A stretch of 37,119 nucleotides of DNA, from contig JAQGBZ010000514.1 in assembly GCA_034687125.1 (NCBI GenBank), positions 1-37,119 of the forward strand, written 5' to 3'. The DNA is from Neelides folsomi (Eukaryota > Arthropoda > Collembola > Neelipleona > Neelidae). Shown here piece after piece: positions 32,831-37,119 of this stretch (position 1 is the first letter of the stretch; each line of letters begins with the position of its first letter). The position numbers were made by a program, and so were the translations under genes. The notes below the pieces were generated by a model. The model did no database searches, was not told where the DNA came from, and saw only the letters and a list, made by a program, of their open reading frames with translations.

Positions 32831-33852
32831 ATTTAACAATGGAATTGAAATGAAATGGAATCGAAACATTAGAATGTTTTAGGAAATTATAAATATGAAT
32901 AAATTTTTTATTACTTATGAACAATTGAGATAAAATAATTCTGTGTTATGAAAACTTTTATTTCATCTTTCATCATTATTTTTAAATTATTAATTAAACA
33001 GAAATTTAAAAATAGAATACCTACATATGATAGTTCGCTTAGGTATTCACCTTCATAATTTTAGAATGCATAACATTTTTGTCATTTAAGACAAAGACTC
33101 TTCCCACTTGTCATCTTGTTGGATGAAATCCAATGGGATCTTCAATGGATCCAAATTTAGTTGTTGACTCCCAATTAAGGATAATATGTATCATGGTTAA
33201 AGGAATTAAATTAATGTTGTCTAAATGCACTTCGGTTGACATTGTTATTTGAAGAGTCCACAAGATAAAGAAACTCCGATCGATCGATGCTTCGATTATG
33301 CCAACAGTTCTAAATGCTAACACACATTATATGCCAACTGTATAAACTATCGCGGAAAAGGGAACCGACATCATTTTAAAATCTCTTTTATCTAATTTAT
33401 AATTTTTAGCTTATGCTATTAACATTTTATAACTTTTAAATATGACATTGATGAATTATGATTGATTTCATATATTTTCAAAATTGAAAATAAAGCACAG
33501 CATTTAATGATGTATATTAAAACATTTTTTGCAATTAGCTTTTATGCAATGGAAGTTACAGTTCTGTTGTATTTGATAGTACGATATAAACCCATTGACT
33601 TTATGTCAAGTCAGAATCTCGAAATTTCGTGTCCTTTATTAGTTTATTAGCTGTTGTGATTTAGCATTCAAAACTCATAAACTCATCAATCAAATTAAAA
33701 ATAACAAGATATGATTATTTAATCAAAACTCTCATTTATCTTAATATCATTTTAAAAAGTAATTCTATAATTCATTAACACATTGATAATGAAAATATTG
33801 GGTTAATAAAAATTCATTTTCCACTTTGGTCTTAATTAGTAATAAAGTAACG
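32831..33852. other. intergenic with possible gene relics
   Basis: A minus-strand frame at 33111-33323 (with NWESTTKFGSIEDPIGFHP) is less biased than random AT-rich frames but has no recognised family. A plus-strand stretch at 33594-33635 resembles the start of the membrane protein at 26855. No complete gene is supported. Confidence 0.3.
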
Positions 33853-34865
33853 ATGAAGCTCATCGTAAGTTTATCAGCTCTTGCATTTATTTGCATAGCT
33901 AATGCAGAATTCGTTCTTGTATGGAATGATGAATTCGACGGAGGGAACTTGAACGACCGATGGAATTTTGAAACTGGATGCAACGGTTTGTATTAAATTA
34001 AATAACTAAATCAATATAATAGATATTATATATACTTTTTTCTCATTTTGTCAAAAATGAAATTTTTTCAGGTTGGGGGAACAATGAGTTGCAATGCTAC
34101 ACCAATAACCGATACGAAAATGCTCGACAAGAAAACGGAGCTTTGGTCATCCAAGCCAGAAAAGAATGGTGGGGCGATGGACAAAATCCCGACAAACCTT
34201 TCACTTCCGCCAGAATGACTTCCAAAGCTTCATGGCTTCATGGGAAAATGGAAATCAGAGCAAGAATGCCCAAAGGTATAAAACAATAATTATTTGTATT
34301 ATAAATTATAATAGTAATGAAGGAATGATAAAGGATACAAAAAAGCTATTCATGTATAACATGTGTAATTTAACAATTAGGAAAACATCTCTGGCCTGCT
34401 ATTTGGATGATGCCTCGGGACAGTAGCTACGGTGTCTGGCCCAGGAGTGGAGAAATAGACATTATGGAATACCGAGGCCAACGAACTTGGCAAACCCAAG
34501 GAACTCTTCACTATGGACCAGCATGGGACAACAAAGGACAGGCTGGGTCAGGGGAAAGAAACTTTGATAACGATTTTAGCAGTGAATGGCACACGTATTG
34601 GATAGATTGGTCACCCTCATCCATTCAATGGTGGATTGATGATCATCAAATGCATGTCGAGACTTTGCAAAGGAACTTCTGGCCAGGATTTTATAATGGA
34701 AATGAAAAGCCATTTGACCAATACTTTTTCATTATTCTTAATGTCGCCGTTGGAGGAAATTTCTTCCCACCTAATGAATATGGACATTTCGATCCGGAAG
34801 AAGCCAATGGATGGGAAAAGAACTTTATGGAAATTGATTTCGTCAGAGTTTACAATTGGAGATAA
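33853..34865 (+). CDS. GH16 endo-beta-1,3(4)-glucanase, secreted
   Basis: Hydrolyses internal beta-1,3 (or mixed 1,3-1,4) glucan bonds, as in fungal walls, algae and plant material. Model: join(33853..33985, 34072..34275, 34381..34865), 273 aa. Signal peptide MKLIVSLSALAFICIANA, then the domain start EFVLVWNDEFDGG. Conserved blocks in order: GWGNNELQCYTNN (45-57), FTSARMTSK, HGKMEIRARMPKG, WPAIWMMP, then the catalytic motif SGEIDIMEY with Glu136 (nucleophile), Asp138 and Glu141 (acid/base). Then GTLHYGPAWDNKG, IQWWIDD, DQYFFIILNVAVGGNFFP and MEIDFVRVYNWR. Because the ExDxxE site is intact it should be an active laminarinase-type enzyme, unlike the catalytically dead glucan-recognition proteins of insects. 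The short domain without extra modules resembles bacterial enzymes, but two phase-1 introns show it is a settled nuclear gene. AATAAA at 35008-35013. Confidence 0.93.
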
Positions 34866-35252
34866 ATGGAAATATTAAAATTACATTTTAAATGAATTTT
34901 ACCTCTATTGGATATTATAGAGATTTTAAGTTCATTGTACAATAATTATTTTTAAATAATCTAAAATATGCGTTTAAATATATAAATCTTTAAAGAATGT
35001 TTATTTAAATAAATAAAAGCTAAAATATTTACTCAATGAAATTGGAGACGTTTTTCAATCTTATATTTAATCTTTGCATTTTATTTGAACTTTCGCATTT
35101 AATACTAACAAAATACACACCATAAAATAATTTATTTCGTTTAATTATTAATGAGGATAATAATTTATTAAATCTGAAATTTAAACTTTGAACCATTTAC
35201 CGCCCTGAGCCGTTACTTTTTTTATTGTCAAATTGGTATCAATGTCTAATGT
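34866..35252. other. convergent 3' flanks
   Basis: 3' sequence shared between the GH16 gene (+) and the His/Gln-rich gene (-). It contains AATAAA repeats (35008-35017) for GH16. No coding signal. Confidence 0.45.
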
Positions 35253-35972
35253 TTATCCATGATGAATACGATGTGGATTGTGATTTTGAAAGTTAGTATG
35301 ATGAGTTTGCCCATTTGATCTCATTTTTTGCATTTTTAAAAAGTTTTCCCGGTTTTCCATTCTCTGCCCCCTCTGATGATATTGGAGTTGTCGATTGAGT
35401 TGATTTCTTCTCATTGCCTCTTGATTTTGATGATTTCTCATTTGACGATATTCAGGATATTTTTTGTATTTCTTGAAGTCCTTAACATTATCAAATTTAT
35501 TGATCATTTTTTTCCATTTCTTCTCAATCTTATGGATGAAGTGATCAAGTGATCTTGAAACACGGTTAGTCTGAACTTGAAAAACTTTGTCGTTTGACAA
35601 CTCTTGAATCTCCCGTGCTAAGCTCTTAACTGGATTCCCCTGAGATTCCTGATTAAAAAACAATTTAGGTTAAACTGTACAATTAATGGATTTGCACATA
35701 CATACTTCTTAAATTTAAAATTTTAGATTTTAATCTTTAAAAATTAATTAAAATCAAAATAATTAGATTCAAAATCAATTTTACTTATTAATATACAGAA
35801 TAATTTGTATAACATTTTAATTTGTACTCTATGTACTGAAATTTTATATCAAAATTAGTAAACGAACCTTTATAGCTACTTGTCCGTTGAATTTGTGAAA
35901 AAATCCAATGGCTTCTGTATTTCTTATTAAAATTGCCATACATAATGACAATGAAATTTTTATGAATTTCAT
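35253..35972 (-). CDS. secreted His/Gln/Lys-rich protein, unknown function
   Basis: Model: complement(join(35253..35648, 35868..35972)), 166 aa, intron phase 0 with donor GTTCGT and acceptor aatcag. Signal peptide MKFIKISLSLCMAILIRNTEA, then IGFFHKFNGQVAIK. Exon 2 has an amphipathic, probably helical part (SLAREIQELSNDK; HFIHKIEKKWKKMINKF), a Tyr/Lys patch (DFKKYKKYPEYRQMRNHQNQ) and a Gln/Asn/Arg/His-rich tail ending HNPHRIHHG. There are no cysteines in the mature part. The His-rich tail could bind metal. Clean splice sites and a signal peptide make it a credible gene, but I recognise no family. Confidence 0.7.
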
Positions 35973-37119
35973 GATTGGTTAAATTATAGTTAAATTGAGT
36001 AATAAATAAATAATTTATTTAAGTAAATGAGGAGTAAGTTGGTGACAGTCAGAGATGGGTAATATAACTGGTTCGCTTCATCATTGATCATTTGTTATTT
36101 AAGCTGAGGAATAAACAGTAGATGATGATAAAAAACGACAAAGGCGTTGACCAGCTCAAGAATTCCGAGTTTGAACTTTATAGGAAATAAGGAAGTGTTC
36201 CAAAATAGGCTCACGTATTTCTAATTGCCTCATTCATCTTCTTTTTTGCCCATCTCATATTCCTCGAGGGGCAGTTGAGCGTGGCCATTTAACTTCATGT
36301 CTAATAAGACACATCCAAAGAACAAATGATTAAAGAGATACTACATATACCTTTAATCTTTAATAGGCAAATATAGTATAAGATCCCGACCTAGAAACTC
36401 TCCGACCATATTTTACGTTATGCATTATATATGCTTTATCCTCTAGCTCGGTTTTAACTCTTTCGAGGTTTCAATTTTAAACTAGGTAATTTATTAACAA
36501 ATCAATATTACGCATTTCTCTCAAAATTTTGGTGTGTAATGTGTGTTTTCTGATTTTCTGAATTAATAGATTGGATCTATCAATATATTAATGTAAATAA
36601 AACTTATGTAATATGAGAATCGCTTTGTATAATTACAATTACCTACCAATTATTAAAGACCTTTAAATTTATATAGTTATTGAAAGACTGTATTCATAAA
36701 CCAATAATTGGCAGTAAAGCATATCTCCAATTCAATTCCATTCCTAGTCAGAATAACGTTTAAAAAAGTCTAAATGAATAGAATGTACAAATAATTAAAC
36801 TTATTTGTATTTTTATTTAATTATTCAATCCATAATTAAAGTCATTAAATTTGGAATCATTAAATATTTGATTACATAGACTTGGAATTAGCTTATAAAT
36901 ATTTGCTGATAGTCATTAAATTAAACTTGTTATTATTAAATGTTTATTAATAAAATAAAGTCAAAACAATATTATATTATGTTTATATTTTTTATTTTAT
37001 TTTATTTTCAATAAAAAGTAAATACAAAATTTAATCTTTCATATTCTTTGACTCACTTTCCGTACATATTTTCATAATATAAATATGCACATTAAAATAA
37101 TAAATGGTTTTTATAATTT
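35973..37119. other. right-edge intergenic sequence
   Basis: AT-rich throughout, with some less AT-rich sequence at 36110-36300 that may hold promoter elements of the His/Gln-rich gene. No exon, repeat or RNA gene was recognised. Confidence 0.4.

Noticed and set aside
33111..33323. 70-codon minus-strand frame with NWESTTKFGSIEDP
   Set aside because: Less biased than random frames but no family, promoter or splice partner; mentioned only as a possible relic.
33865..33898. 34-nt intron inside the GH16 signal peptide
   Set aside because: GTAAGT and catag are present, but the spacing is too short and removal would break the frame; the unspliced reading gives a perfect signal peptide.

Overview
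The window is eukaryotic nuclear DNA: AT-rich, with genes split by short GT-AG introns, TATA-type promoters, and several short non-autonomous DNA transposons (MITEs). The gene content points to an arthropod. There is a troponin C with the arthropod EF-hand pattern, a sigma-class glutathione S-transferase, tandem 7TM chemoreceptor-like genes, an astacin protease and a YGPP-repeat cuticle-type protein. The mix of lineage-specific receptor duplication and microbial-looking carbohydrate-active proteins (an intronless beta-helix protein, a GH16 glucanase) would fit a springtail (Collembola) best, but the species is inference. Exon-intron models were built by hand from reading frames, splice signals and phase; every multi-exon model listed as a complete CDS keeps its frame.

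Layout. 1-480: first exon of a 2-hydroxyacid oxidase running off the left edge on the minus strand. 1752-2153: a MITE. 2681-4235 (-): troponin C, six coding exons. 6393-6527: a possible 44-residue small ORF behind a TATA box. 7532-10680 (+): a secreted, highly charged protein of unknown function, convergent with 11121-14600 (-), a secreted YGPP-repeat protein whose signal peptide sits 3 kb away from the rest. 14.7-18.6 kb: mostly non-coding. 18626-20467 and 22460-23925 (+): a tandem pair of 7TM receptor-like genes with identical exon structure, separated by a large inverted-repeat element; the first copy carries a MITE in intron 1 that the second lacks. 24160-24321: a MITE with a perfect 8-bp target duplication. 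24423-25360 (-): sigma GST. 26855-28479 (+): an unrecognised small multi-membrane-span gene followed by a broken paralogue.

28.7-36.0 kb is a run of genes for secreted proteins: an intronless right-handed beta-helix protein (-), a seven-exon astacin metalloprotease (+), a two-exon 22-residue signal-peptide-only mini gene behind a strong TATA box (+), a GH16 beta-glucanase with intact catalytic residues (+), and a His/Gln/Lys-rich secreted protein (-). They are separate transcription units, not an operon. A shared role in extracellular digestion (glycan plus protein) is plausible for GH16, the beta-helix protein and the astacin, but this is inferred only from their families and clustering. No RNA genes, CRISPR arrays or recognisable viral genes were seen.
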